Of a stretch of DNA of 64,000 nt, positions 16,166 through 25,959 are shown piece by piece. The translations under genes and the position numbers were made by a program. Under the pieces are notes generated by a model. It made no database searches. It was not told where the DNA came from and saw only the letters and a program-made list of their open reading frames with translations. The stretch lies in assembly GCA_030430165.1 (NCBI GenBank), contig JAUIGL010000021.1, positions 1-64,000 on the forward strand. Reading direction: 5' to 3'. Positions within the stretch are counted from its first letter, which is position 1; each line of letters opens with the position of its first letter. The DNA comes from a bacterium. Its GTDB lineage: Bacteria; Desulfobacterota; Binatia; HRBIN30; CADEER01.

Positions 16166-16318
16166 CCGACGTTCCGCAGCGACTGCCGGTTCACGCGAAT
16201 CGAGGTCGGTGTCGGTATCGCCTTCGCTTTCGCTTTTTGGAGAGCGATGCCGATTTGGGTGATCGGGGGCGCGGACTTGCGCTGGCTCGCCGCAGCTCCC
16301 CGATCCGCCGAAGCGACG

Positions 16319-16972
16319 CTACTGGGAGCAGGTCCTGTAGTAGAAGCCGAAGTCGAGCTTGTTGAGCGTTCTCGTGTTCGCCGAGGTTCGCACCGTGTCG
16401 TAGAGGCCGGTGTTCGACTCGGTGAACACTGGATGGTTGATCTCGTTGGACTGCATGTCGACGTGTACCGTGAAGCTCGAGCCGCTGACCCGGAACAGCT
16501 GGCGGATGTCACCGTTGCTGTTGTCGGCTGGGGTGCCGTCGGTTGCGATGACGAACCCGTCTCCGGACGCGAGGGTGAGAATCAGACGGGTCGACGTTTG
16601 CTGGGTCGAACCGAAGTCGTCGATCGGCGACGAGCTCGTGTAGATGATCGAATCGGAGGTACTGCTCGAATAGCGGAAGGTCTCGAAGCCCGATGGCCCC
16701 GTGCCGTCCATCGCCATTCCGTTGAGGGAAGTCTCGTTGGCGAGGCCGAAGTAGAGGTCGGTGAAATTGCCCGGGGCGGAGACGGTGCAGGTGAGGGTGA
16801 GGCCGTTGCCTCGGCCGGCGGTTCCACTGGCGGTGCAACCGCCGCCTCCCGGCGGCGTGACGACCGGACCTCCGGTCAACTCCAGGGCGGAGACTGAGGA
16901 AGCCGTTCCCAAGACGCAAGCCGCGGCGATTCCCAGCCCCACTCCGATCCGCTTCATTTTGAACGCAGGCAT
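16319..16972 (-). CDS. Short secreted paralogue of the Cys-rich proteins' N-terminal domain
   Basis: 217 residues from ATG 16972, preceded by AAGGAG at ideal spacing. A much longer open frame continues upstream but is a shadow of the pentapeptide gene. After the signal peptide (MKRIGVG... to SSVSA) the protein has ELTGGPVVTPPGGGGC, LYFGLANETSLNGMAMDG and ends LDFGFYYRTCSQ. These match the N-terminal domains of the proteins at 1056-3788 and 40811-42883 (TGGPVY-LPGGGSC, GIKNNTN, LAFYYSDCGDG). Here the protein stops where the others begin their Cys repeats. It is 11 bp downstream of the pentapeptide lipoprotein gene, probably one transcript. Function unknown; likely an extracellular beta-rich module. 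Confidence 0.85.
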   Translation of the reverse strand: MPAFKMKRIGVGLGIAAACVLGTASSVSALELTGGPVVTPPGGGGCTASGTAGRGNGLTLTCTVSAPGNFTDLYFGLANETSLNGMAMDGTGPSGFETFRYSSSTSDSIIYTSSSPIDDFGSTQQTSTRLILTLASGDGFVIATDGTPADNSNGDIRQLFRVSGSSFTVHVDMQSNEINHPVFTESNTGLYDTVRTSANTRTLNKLDFGFYYRTCSQ

Positions 16973-16983
16973 TGGCGACTCCT

Positions 16984-19398
16984 TCAGTTGCAGTTCGACA
17001 CGAGTGGGCAAGTCGGATCCGGGACGTCGAGGAAACACGGCGGGTCGAGGCAGTTCTCGAAGCAGTACTGCTCGACCGGGACGCATGTCGGAATCGGTGG
17101 AAACGGACCCGACATGACCGGACACAGCGAATCGCCGCTGTCGCACGGGCCGCGCACGTTGTCGGGGCAAACGACCGTGCTGTCGGTCAGCAGGTTGGTC
17201 GCGCCGAACGAATAGGTGTACGGAGTGCCGTCCTGCTCCATGTACGTCCAGGTGCCCGGTGCGATCAGATCGCATTGGGTCGATGTGAGCTCGGTCGAGA
17301 CCGCGGCGTTCGACAGAGAGATCCCGGTGACCGAAGCGGCCGTCGAGAAGTCGGCCCCTTGCAGGTAGGCGTCGTCGAACTTCGCATTGGTCAACGTGGC
17401 GCCTTCGAAGTTCGCGTTGACCAGCTGGGCGCCGTTGAAGACTGCGGCGGTCATCGACGCGTTGGTGAAGATTGCCGCGGTGAGGATGGCGTCGGTGAAA
17501 TTGGCGGAATCGAGCTTGGCGCGGACGAACAACGCATCGCTCTGCGCGCCGTAGAGGTGGGCGTCGGTAAAGTCGACGCTGCGCAGATCGGCGTCGGTGA
17601 GGTCGACGTTGATCATGAAAGCGCCGCGCAGGGTCGCGGCGGTGCCGTCTGCCTGCGCCGAGCCGAGCGTGGCGCCAGTGAGATTTGCGCCCTTGAGGCT
17701 GGCGAAGCTGAGGTCGGCGCCGACCAGCGAGCTGTTCGAAAGGTTCGCTCCCTCGAGGTCGACCATCGACAGTCCGGCGTCGAGCAGCAGGGCGTATTGC
17801 ATGTCGGCGCCGGTAAACGAGGTCGTGCCGCCGGTGAAGTTGCAGCCGCCGGTTCCGGCGTTGGCGTCGCAGGAGAGGTTTACGCCGCGCTGCGTCGTCG
17901 GCGCGTCGGTGAGCGTGGCGCCGGTGAAGTCGGTGGTGTTGGTCAGGTACGCGCCGGAGAGGTCGACTGCTTTTCCGAGGTCTTGTTGAGTGAAGTCGAC
18001 GCCGTCGAGAATGGCGTTGTCGAAGTCGTTGCCGGAATCCATCTGGTTGGAGGAGAAGACGGCGTTGGTCAGATCGGCGCCGTTGAAGGCGACGTCGAGC
18101 AGGTTGGCGCTGTCGATTACCGGCCCCTGTGGGGTGGCTTGGGCTGCCGGGCGCTGGCATTGGCTCGATGTCGAGAGCGACCACGGCCCCTGGTTCTCGG
18201 GGCAGGCCATCTCGCCTCCCAGCTCCAGGCAACCGAGGTCGGCGGTGCACGGGCAGTTCTCGCACAGTCCGTCGACGGTTACGGTGGTGCAGCTCGAGGT
18301 CTTGCCGCAGTCGGGCAGGACCGAGTCGTGTTGAAACTTGGTGCCGTCGAACGTGACGCCGTAGAGGTTTGCGCCGGCGAACCAAGTCCCGTGCACCGAT
18401 GACGAGGAATCGAACATGGCGTTGGTGAAATCGGCACCGCGCAGGTCGTAGGTGGAGAGGCACGAGTTTTCTACGATCTGGGTTCCGGTGAAGTAGGCGT
18501 CGCGCGCCGAGCTACCGCTGCCGCTGGACGCGCCGAAGGTGCTGTTCATGAACTTGCTGTCGGAGAAGTTGGCGGAGGTGGCGGTTACCCCGTCGAACAC
18601 TGTGAGGTCGAAGAATGTCTCGAAGAATATGGCGTCGGTGAGGTCGACGTCCTTGAAGAGGACCTCGCTGAGACTGGCGTTGGTGAAGTCGGCCGCCGTC
18701 AGCAGGGTGGGGGTGTTGCCCTTCGACTGAAACTGCTGGCAGGCAAGCACCGCTCCGGTGAAATCCGAGTGGCTCAGATTGATGCCGTCGAGGGTCGCGC
18801 TCGGGCAGGCTTTCCAGCTGAGCCCCTTGAAGTTGCAGCGAAAGCAGCTCTTGTCGGCCTTCAATGTGGCGACATCGTTCGAGTTGGCCCCGGATAGGGT
18901 TGCCGCGCTGTTGCCCGCCTCGATGACGCCCGGTTGGAAGAAGATCAAGATCGGCGGGGCCGTCAAGTCACCGGCGCGTGGATGTACGAAGCGAAAGCGA
19001 TGCTCGCCGGACACGGTGAGCGAGACTTCCGGCGAGTCCGGGCTCACCCGACCGATCTCGTTGCCGGCGTCGTCGAGAGCGACGACGGTGGGTGCGTCGT
19101 CGTCGAACTCACCGAGTTGCAGGCGCAACTCGATCGGGTCGCTGAAGTGATAGAGGAAGTCGTCCTCTCCTTCCTCGGCGCCGGTGTCCGGGGAGTCTTG
19201 GCTGGTCGCCTCGAGAAGCGTGACGACGGTGTGGTCGAGGTTGAGCCTGGCGTTGGCTCGTTCGTTGCGCATTTCCTCGGAGACGCCGCCGGGATCGAAG
19301 AACTCGACTCCGGAGGCGTCGTCGTCGCCGCAAGCGGCGAGCGAGACCGCCAAGAGCGGGATCAGCAATCGGACCATCCAATGCGCGGTGCTTGGCAT
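16984..19398 (-). CDS. Pentapeptide-repeat lipoprotein
   Basis: 804 residues from ATG 19398, preceded by GAGGAGGAAG. A hydrophobic N-terminus ends in LAAC (lipobox), so it is probably a lipid-anchored envelope protein. From about residue 180 to 720 it consists largely of A(D/N)(L/F)xx pentapeptide repeats (ADFTNA, ANFSDS, ANLTGA, ADLRSV), which form right-handed quadrilateral beta-helices. The array is broken by Cys-rich inserts (for example CGKTSSCTTV and CENCPCTADLGC) and ends in a Cys-rich tail. Pentapeptide proteins often have structural or target-mimic roles, but this length plus the lipobox argues for a surface structural role here. It lies between a large Tat protein (upstream) and a small secreted protein (downstream). 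Confidence 0.88.
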   Translation of the reverse strand: MPSTAHWMVRLLIPLLAVSLAACGDDDASGVEFFDPGGVSEEMRNERANARLNLDHTVVTLLEATSQDSPDTGAEEGEDDFLYHFSDPIELRLQLGEFDDDAPTVVALDDAGNEIGRVSPDSPEVSLTVSGEHRFRFVHPRAGDLTAPPILIFFQPGVIEAGNSAATLSGANSNDVATLKADKSCFRCNFKGLSWKACPSATLDGINLSHSDFTGAVLACQQFQSKGNTPTLLTAADFTNASLSEVLFKDVDLTDAIFFETFFDLTVFDGVTATSANFSDSKFMNSTFGASSGSGSSARDAYFTGTQIVENSCLSTYDLRGADFTNAMFDSSSSVHGTWFAGANLYGVTFDGTKFQHDSVLPDCGKTSSCTTVTVDGLCENCPCTADLGCLELGGEMACPENQGPWSLSTSSQCQRPAAQATPQGPVIDSANLLDVAFNGADLTNAVFSSNQMDSGNDFDNAILDGVDFTQQDLGKAVDLSGAYLTNTTDFTGATLTDAPTTQRGVNLSCDANAGTGGCNFTGGTTSFTGADMQYALLLDAGLSMVDLEGANLSNSSLVGADLSFASLKGANLTGATLGSAQADGTAATLRGAFMINVDLTDADLRSVDFTDAHLYGAQSDALFVRAKLDSANFTDAILTAAIFTNASMTAAVFNGAQLVNANFEGATLTNAKFDDAYLQGADFSTAASVTGISLSNAAVSTELTSTQCDLIAPGTWTYMEQDGTPYTYSFGATNLLTDSTVVCPDNVRGPCDSGDSLCPVMSGPFPPIPTCVPVEQYCFENCLDPPCFLDVPDPTCPLVSNCN

Positions 19399-19432
19399 CC
19401 AACTTCCTCCTCGGTTTCCGTACCCGCTCGCC

Positions 19433-22400
19433 TCAGCTGGTCGGGGTCGGGCATCCATCCGGCGTAGACGGCTCCCACTGCGACAGCGACGGCTCGACGC
19501 GCGGCGCGCCGGCGATGGCTTCGTAGTTGAGTGTGTAGACGTTGCGGAACGTGTCGACGGCCATGCGAGCCGCTGCGACTCCGGTCTTGCGCAGGAGGTG
19601 CTCGCCGTCGGGCACGTAGATGTCGAGTCGGTAGTCATCGGGGCTCAACCCGCCGTTCTCGTAGGAGAGCACGTACATGTAGCCCAGCCCCTCGACGGCG
19701 ATGTCGAGATACACGACGTCGGACGGATTACTCTCGATCGCGGTCAGGTCGATGATGCTGGAGGTTTGGCCGTCGAACTGGGCCACCGGATTGCCGGAGA
19801 CGTCGACCGCCTGGATGCGCCTGTTTCCGTCCTCGAGAATCAGGATGGTGGTGCCGAAGGCGGTGACTGCGACCGGAGACGAAAGCAGACCGATGCGGGT
19901 TCCCAAGCCCATCTTCTGCACCGCGAACGCCACCGACTCCGGAGATTCCTGGCTGTCGACCGCCGCGTCCGGCAACTGCAGAATCTCCATCTTGTGGGTC
20001 TCGCGGTTCACGCCGATGATGTAGCCGGTGGGCACCAAAGCCAGTGAATCGAGAGGCTGGCTGAACTGGCCCCACGCCATGGTCGTGTCGAGGTCGAAGG
20101 GCGTCGAAGCATCGGCGACGACCGCCTTGACGAGAAAGCTGTTGGTACTGGGTTCGAGAAAGAAGTTTTTGCCGGTGCCGTCGGCCGGGCCGAGGCGCTC
20201 GTAGATGATCCCGACCGGTTGGGTGAACCCGCAGGAGAGGTCTTTGAATCCGCTCTCCGCGCCCTGACCGAGAAACACGTTCTGGACGACTTGCTGAATC
20301 TCAGCCTGGCTGCCGTCGCAGAGGTCGATTCCCTGACCGCCGGCTTCGAAGCTGTAGCCGGCCATTCCGGTTCGTTGCGAGATGGTGATCTCGTTGGCGG
20401 CGCAGAGTGCATCGTCGGCGCCGGCGCAGAGGTCGCCGAGGGTCGCGGTAGGCGCGTCGGTTTGAACCCAGACGTGCTGGCCATCCTGGTACTCGAGCTT
20501 GAGCACGTGGTCGTACTCGGTGTCCTCGGTGAGCGGGACCAGGAGCTCCTTGATCATGAGATCGATCGACTGCTCGGTTCCCGAGACGGGGCCGTACGGC
20601 GCGGCGTTTCCGTCCGATGTCCCGGAGTCGGTGCTGCGGCCGACGATGCAGTTGGCGTCGGTCGTCAGGTAGACGTCGACGGTGACCATTCCGCCCGACG
20701 GCACGCCCTCGAAGGTCTCGACGATCGGGTCGACGCGGCCCGGCGAGATCGTTCCCTTGTGCTTGTACTGAACCGAAGACCCGTCGTAGGTCAGGACGAC
20801 CTCGTAGTTGCGCGCCGTCGCTGGGAACTGAAAGTCGTTGTCGTCGTGCGAGATGGTCACCGTGGTGGTCTGGGTGAGCTTGATCTCGTTGGTGAAGATG
20901 GCGGGGCTGGCGAGCGACTCGGCGATACTTTCGGTGAGAGCCGCGAGATTGGCGGCGATGGCGATCAGCTTGAAAACCAGACCGAAGGGGCCGGCCGCTT
21001 CCTCGGCTGCTTCCTCCGATGCCGCTTCTTCGGTCACGTCCTCGGCGATTGATTTCAATGCTTGCGCGGTGCCGGCGAACAGGGCCGTCAGCAGGGCGTT
21101 GCCGATGCTGGCCAGCTTTGCGCCCGCTTGCGACGAGCTCTCGGTGCCGCCGAAGATGCCGTCGTTGGCGTCGCCGTTGTCACGGACGGCGTCGGTCAGA
21201 GCGTTGACGATCTGGATCCCGTCCGAGGTCAGCAGGTACTTGAGGATCGTCGCCTGGAGACTGGCGCCAGTGACGACGCCGGCGATCAGGAAGAACGCGG
21301 GGAGGCCGATGTTGAAGGTGAGGGTGAGGCTGCTGCCGCCGACTGCCTCCGGGGAGAACGCCTGGCCGCCGAGTCCGAGGCTGCCGAAATAGACCTTGGC
21401 GATCGACGCGTCCTCGGGAACGTCGAAGCCGACGCTCGACAGAGGGATGTCGTTGCCGACCAGCGGAATTCCGAGGATCGTATAATTGCTGGTGATGTAT
21501 GCCAGGAACTTCGATCGCGAGGTGTCGACTGAGGTCGGGTCCTCGACTGGGAGGTCGCCGTTCTCGTTGGCGAACTGCACGAAGCACGACAGGTAGCGGA
21601 CGTAGGCGTTGCGGAACTCGATCTGGATCTGGCGATTGGTCTGGTCGATGACGCTGATCGTTTCGAACTTCACCCCATGCGCGCTGGTTCCGGCGGGATG
21701 AGAGCCCGTGAAGTCGAAAGGTGCGGCGGTACCGCTGAGCGCCGCGGACTGGGAACCGCTACCGTCGTCGGCGGTCATGCCCTCGGTGGGGTGGTAGTTG
21801 TTTCCCTCGTAGTCGGGGTCGTCGAAGATGACCTTCTTCACCTGAGCTGCGACCGAGCAGGCGGCTTCGGCGATCTCGTCGCTGGGAACGTACTGAATCA
21901 TCGGCTTGCCGTTGCTGTCGAGCAGGGGGTCGCCGTTGGTGTCGAGAATTTGCTCGAGCGTCGCCCAGCCTCCGGTCGGGGTGGCTGGCCATTGGGCGGC
22001 GATCATCTCGGCAACGGTGGAGATGTAGGGCGTGCATCCGGATCCGGTGCAGGGGAGGGTCTGAATGAGGTCGATGATCGCGGTTCCCTGGTCGACGTTG
22101 AGATTGGTGATCTCGTGGTTGTGGAAGACCAACGCGACGGCGCTCTCGACCGGTGTCTGGTAGGTATCGAGGTCGATCACGGTGCTGCTGCCGGAGGTGG
22201 TCGCCTGCCCCCAGCGGTCGGCGTGGATCCCGAATTGCTCCGCGCGCGCCGACACCTCCCGCGAGGCTTCGATCGGGGTGTGGATGTGCATCGACACCAG
22301 CGCCTCGTCTCCGGTGGCGACGTGCCGCCCCTTGACGCGCACCAGCTGCAGCGCGTCCGACGGCAGATCCACGTCCTCCACATAGTGGGTGAGTTGGTCG

Positions 22401-22765
22401 TCCGGAACCTCGATCAGGGTTGGATTGAGCAGCCGGTGACGGGCTCGCGACGCATCGTCGTGTTCGACGAGGGAGGCGCGATGCGAGGCGCTGCCGATGA
22501 CGGAGAGCTCGAGCTGGTCGACTTCGGCGTATGAAAAATCGAAATCGAGCGTTCGCAGCTCGCGCGGTCGCTCGACCGGCGGGGCGTCGCTGGCATCGTC
22601 GTCCGATCCGCAGCCGATGAGAAATCCGGGCATGCCGGCGGTGACGCCGGCGGCGGTGGCACCGGCTAGAAATCCCCGGCGCGAGATTGCTCCCCCTGGG
22701 GCTTGCGGTGTGGCCTTGCGCGGACCTTGCTTCCGCGGAGTTCTAGCTGGTTTGCGATTCCTCAC
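19433..22765 (-). CDS. Large Tat-exported protein of unknown function
   Basis: 1110 residues from GTG 22765, which has GGGAGG five bases upstream; the open frame continues to 22813 without a better start. Near residue 28 lies ISRRGFLAG, a twin-arginine signal, and the signal ends at a GC-SDDDAS lipobox-like site. The middle has an Ala/Glu-rich hydrophobic stretch (about 560-640: GNALLTALFAGTAQ, EEAASEEAAEEAAG), the C-terminal ~250 residues contain beta-propeller-like strands (ILILEDGNRRIQAVDVSGNPVAQF, YLDIAVEGLGYMYVLS) as in NHL-type repeats. I do not recognise the whole protein. It is followed after 34 bp by the pentapeptide lipoprotein, making a three-gene envelope operon 22765-16319. Confidence 0.82.
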   Translation of the reverse strand: MRNRKPARTPRKQGPRKATPQAPGGAISRRGFLAGATAAGVTAGMPGFLIGCGSDDDASDAPPVERPRELRTLDFDFSYAEVDQLELSVIGSASHRASLVEHDDASRARHRLLNPTLIEVPDDQLTHYVEDVDLPSDALQLVRVKGRHVATGDEALVSMHIHTPIEASREVSARAEQFGIHADRWGQATTSGSSTVIDLDTYQTPVESAVALVFHNHEITNLNVDQGTAIIDLIQTLPCTGSGCTPYISTVAEMIAAQWPATPTGGWATLEQILDTNGDPLLDSNGKPMIQYVPSDEIAEAACSVAAQVKKVIFDDPDYEGNNYHPTEGMTADDGSGSQSAALSGTAAPFDFTGSHPAGTSAHGVKFETISVIDQTNRQIQIEFRNAYVRYLSCFVQFANENGDLPVEDPTSVDTSRSKFLAYITSNYTILGIPLVGNDIPLSSVGFDVPEDASIAKVYFGSLGLGGQAFSPEAVGGSSLTLTFNIGLPAFFLIAGVVTGASLQATILKYLLTSDGIQIVNALTDAVRDNGDANDGIFGGTESSSQAGAKLASIGNALLTALFAGTAQALKSIAEDVTEEAASEEAAEEAAGPFGLVFKLIAIAANLAALTESIAESLASPAIFTNEIKLTQTTTVTISHDDNDFQFPATARNYEVVLTYDGSSVQYKHKGTISPGRVDPIVETFEGVPSGGMVTVDVYLTTDANCIVGRSTDSGTSDGNAAPYGPVSGTEQSIDLMIKELLVPLTEDTEYDHVLKLEYQDGQHVWVQTDAPTATLGDLCAGADDALCAANEITISQRTGMAGYSFEAGGQGIDLCDGSQAEIQQVVQNVFLGQGAESGFKDLSCGFTQPVGIIYERLGPADGTGKNFFLEPSTNSFLVKAVVADASTPFDLDTTMAWGQFSQPLDSLALVPTGYIIGVNRETHKMEILQLPDAAVDSQESPESVAFAVQKMGLGTRIGLLSSPVAVTAFGTTILILEDGNRRIQAVDVSGNPVAQFDGQTSSIIDLTAIESNPSDVVYLDIAVEGLGYMYVLSYENGGLSPDDYRLDIYVPDGEHLLRKTGVAAARMAVDTFRNVYTLNYEAIAGAPRVEPSLSQWEPSTPDGCPTPTS

Positions 22766-22966
22766 GGCATCCTCCCTACTGGCGCGCTGGGCGCGTCGAC
22801 GGCTCGGGGCCAAGGCCCCACGTTGCGACGGATCCTGCTAGACGATTCCAGTCACGAGCTTGCCACACATGCTCGCCGACGCGCCAGCGTGACCGTCTAT
22901 TTTTCATCGCCTTTTCGCGCCAACTGTACGAGTGGACCAGGCGAAGGGGCGGTTTGAGTCCGTCGC

Positions 22967-25753
22967 TCAGCCCGAGTTGCGGATGCTGGTGGCGATCGCG
23001 TTGATGGTCAGCTGGATGCCGCGTTCGACGAGGCGGTCGTGGTCGCCGGCGCGGTAGCGTCGCAGGAGATCGACCTGCATGACGTGCAGCGGATCGAGGT
23101 ACGGGTAGCGGTTGCGCAGACTGCGTTCGAGCAACGGCTGGTCGGTGAGGGGGTTCGGCGATCCGGTGATGTGCTCGTGCCAGGCGACGGCGCGGCGGTG
23201 CTCCGCTTCGATGCGGCCGAAGATCTCGCCTCTCATGAGCTCGTCGTCGACCAGATTTTCCGCGTAGTGGCGCCCGATCTCGAGGTCGGACTTCGCCAGC
23301 ACCATACCCATGTTGCTGACCATGGCGCGGAAGAACGGCCAGTCGCGGTACATGCGGCGCAGGAGCTCTGCGCGTGCGGCGTCGTCGCCGGCGAAGCGTT
23401 CGAACGCCGTGCCGGCGCCGTACCAACCCGGCAGCATCAGCCGGCACTGTGTCCAGCCGAAGACCCACGGGATGGCGCGGAGGCTTTCGATTCCGCCGGA
23501 GGGCTTTCGCTTCGATGGCCGGCTGCCGATCTTGAGCATGGCGATCTCGTCGGTCGGCGTGACGGCGCGAAAGAACTCGACGAATCGCTCGTTGCGGACC
23601 AGGTCGCGATACTCCTCGACCGAGTCGCCGGCCATCTGGCGCATGGCGGCGTCGAGGACGTCGGCCTCGGCCGGACGGCTGTCGGCGTCGAGAAAGGAGG
23701 CCTCGATCGTCGCCGCCAGCAAGGTCTCGAGATTGCGGCGAGCCAGCGCCGGGTGTGCGTACTTGGCGGCGACGATCTCGCCCTGCTCGGTCACGCGAAT
23801 CCAGCGGGCGACCGAGCCGGGCGGCTGCGCCAGGATTGCCTGGTACGCGGGTCCGCCGCCGCGCCCGACGGTGCCGCCACGCCCGTGGAAGAGGCGCAGC
23901 TTGACGCCGTCGCGGCGCGCCTGTGCGACCAGCGAGCGCTGCGCCTCGAAGAGGTTCCACTGCGACGAGACGTAGCCGCCGTCTTTGTTGGAGTCGGAAT
24001 AGCCGATCATGATCTCCTGGCGATTGCCGCGCGACCGCACGATCGAACGGTACGACTCCTCCTGGAGCATTGCGTCGAGTGTCAGTGGCGCGCGCTCGAG
24101 ATCCTCGATGGTTTCGAACAGCGGCACGATGTCGAGCTCCGACTCGGCGCGGTTCTGGTCGGCGGCGACGCGAACCAGCCCGACCTCTTTCAACAGCAGA
24201 GCCACCTCGAGGATGTCGCTGAGGTCGGCGGCCATCGAGATGACGTAGTGGGGAAGCACGCGTCGCCCGAAGCGTGACACGGCGCGCGCCGCCTCGTCGA
24301 AGATGGCGAGCTCCTTGCGCGTCTGTTCGCTGTATTGCGCGCGCGGGTGGCGCAGCAGGCGCGGCGTCGCCAGCTCGCGGCGCAGCACCTGGCAGCGCCC
24401 TTCCTCGTCGAGATCGAGATAGTCCGGGCAGGCGGCCGCCTGCTCGAGTAGGTCGGCGACCACGCTGCAGTGCACCGCCGCGTTCTGGCGCAGGTCGAGG
24501 CCGCACAGGTGTGCTCCGAACACCTCCAGGCTGCGGCGCGCCGGCTCGATCTTGGCATCGGCGAGGTCGGCGGCGCCGTGCGAGCGCAAAGAGCTCGAAA
24601 CCACCTCCAAGTCGGCGAGCAGCTCGTCGATCCGCTTGTAGGCGGGCCGCGGCTGGCGCGGCGGGTTGCCCGGGATGCCGGTGATCTCGGCGTCGAGGAC
24701 GGCCTCGGCGAAGGCGTAGAGGCGAGCATGCATTCCGCGCAGTGCGCGGCGATAGGGTTCGTCGGCGCGAAACGGGGAGTCGTCGCCCGATGCCTCGGCC
24801 AGCGCTTGCAGCGCGGCGGTCGGCTCGACCAGGCGTGCCGACATCGAGAGCTCGCGCGAGAGGTGTTCGAGCGTCGCCAGGTGATGGTCGAGCGCGACGA
24901 AGGCCTGGCGACCGACGGCGAGACGGAGAACCTCGGCGGTGGCGAACGGATTGCCGTCGCGGTCGCCGCCGATCCACGAGCCCATGCTGATGGTGCGCGA
25001 GGTGTCGAGCTCCTCGACGCCGAAGTCGCGCTCGGCGAGCCGGGCGAGCTCGTCGAGCAGGCGCGGGACGACCTCGAACAGACTGGCCTGGTAGTAGCGC
25101 AGCGCCTCGTTGATCTCGTCGCGTACCCGCAGCTTGGAAAGTCGCAACAGCGCGGTCTGCCACAGCGTCAGGATCGCCACCTCGAGCTCTCGCTCGATCT
25201 CGCTGCGCTCCGGGTCGTTCGGGTGGAGGCGGTCGCGCTGCTCGAGCAGCGCGCCGATCTGGTGCAGGACGATCAACACCGTCTGCCTGCGTACCTCGGT
25301 CGGATGCGCGGTGATCACCGGGCTGACCTGGAGGTCGCGCACGATCTCGGTCACCTGCGCGGCGTCGGCTCGCTCGCCGGCGAGTTTGGCGAAGGTCGCC
25401 TCGAGGCTGCCGGGACGCGGACTCGCGTCGAAGATGCGGTGGTGACGAGCGCGCCGCTCGATGTGTGAGTCCTCGGCGGTGTTGGCGAGCAGGGCGAGCC
25501 AGTCGAAGGCGCGGATGACGTGGAGTTGCGCTCCGATGGGCTGGCTGCCGAGCAGGCTCTGCAGCGCGTCGACCGCGGCGCTACCGTGATCGCGCCGGCC
25601 GTCGACCGCGGCGCGGCGCACCGATTCGACGAGGTCGAAGGTGGCGGAACCGGCGTGCGCCCGGATTACGTCGCCGAGCAGGCGTCCGACGAGGCGGATG
25701 TCGTCGCTGAGTGCGCTGTCGCCGGCGATCGTCTGTTGGCCCGTCTGGCTCAT
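22967..25753 (-). CDS. ppc: Phosphoenolpyruvate carboxylase
   Basis: 928 residues, the usual length. It carries the catalytic His motif VITAHPTE near residue 175, GYSDSNKDGG with the essential Lys, and the glycine-rich FHGRGGTVGRGGGP loop that closes over the active site. The C-terminus is IRNSG, a variant of the common QNTG end that contributes to the inhibitor/active site. It carboxylates PEP to oxaloacetate to refill the TCA cycle. The gene stands alone, with ~200-bp gaps on both sides, and is ordinary housekeeping. Confidence 0.97.
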   Translation of the reverse strand: MSQTGQQTIAGDSALSDDIRLVGRLLGDVIRAHAGSATFDLVESVRRAAVDGRRDHGSAAVDALQSLLGSQPIGAQLHVIRAFDWLALLANTAEDSHIERRARHHRIFDASPRPGSLEATFAKLAGERADAAQVTEIVRDLQVSPVITAHPTEVRRQTVLIVLHQIGALLEQRDRLHPNDPERSEIERELEVAILTLWQTALLRLSKLRVRDEINEALRYYQASLFEVVPRLLDELARLAERDFGVEELDTSRTISMGSWIGGDRDGNPFATAEVLRLAVGRQAFVALDHHLATLEHLSRELSMSARLVEPTAALQALAEASGDDSPFRADEPYRRALRGMHARLYAFAEAVLDAEITGIPGNPPRQPRPAYKRIDELLADLEVVSSSLRSHGAADLADAKIEPARRSLEVFGAHLCGLDLRQNAAVHCSVVADLLEQAAACPDYLDLDEEGRCQVLRRELATPRLLRHPRAQYSEQTRKELAIFDEAARAVSRFGRRVLPHYVISMAADLSDILEVALLLKEVGLVRVAADQNRAESELDIVPLFETIEDLERAPLTLDAMLQEESYRSIVRSRGNRQEIMIGYSDSNKDGGYVSSQWNLFEAQRSLVAQARRDGVKLRLFHGRGGTVGRGGGPAYQAILAQPPGSVARWIRVTEQGEIVAAKYAHPALARRNLETLLAATIEASFLDADSRPAEADVLDAAMRQMAGDSVEEYRDLVRNERFVEFFRAVTPTDEIAMLKIGSRPSKRKPSGGIESLRAIPWVFGWTQCRLMLPGWYGAGTAFERFAGDDAARAELLRRMYRDWPFFRAMVSNMGMVLAKSDLEIGRHYAENLVDDELMRGEIFGRIEAEHRRAVAWHEHITGSPNPLTDQPLLERSLRNRYPYLDPLHVMQVDLLRRYRAGDHDRLVERGIQLTINAIATSIRNSG

Positions 25754-25959
25754 GCGAGGGATCTGTGGTCGCGACCGATGCCCAGCGCGATCTCATGGTC
25801 CGACTTTGGGACATGCTACTGCATCGCCGTGGTTGCGTCACGGGCCCCGTCGCGAAAGCCATCGACTTTCCCACTCGGTATCGTCTTCGCTTATCGACGC
25901 CGACAGCGATACCGATTGCGACTGGCAGCGCCGGCGCGCGGGCGGTGCAGCGGGACCAG

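Noticed and set aside
16973..18463. N-terminal extension of the secreted protein at 16319-16972
   Set aside because: Arg-rich, out of frame with the pentapeptide gene; the ATG at 16972 has a perfect AAGGAG site and is followed by a signal peptide.
25838..25925. Low-complexity TATCG/CGATA-rich intergenic stretch as a regulatory element
   Set aside because: Resembles a similar stretch near 16195-16250 only in base composition; no clear symmetry or conserved word.
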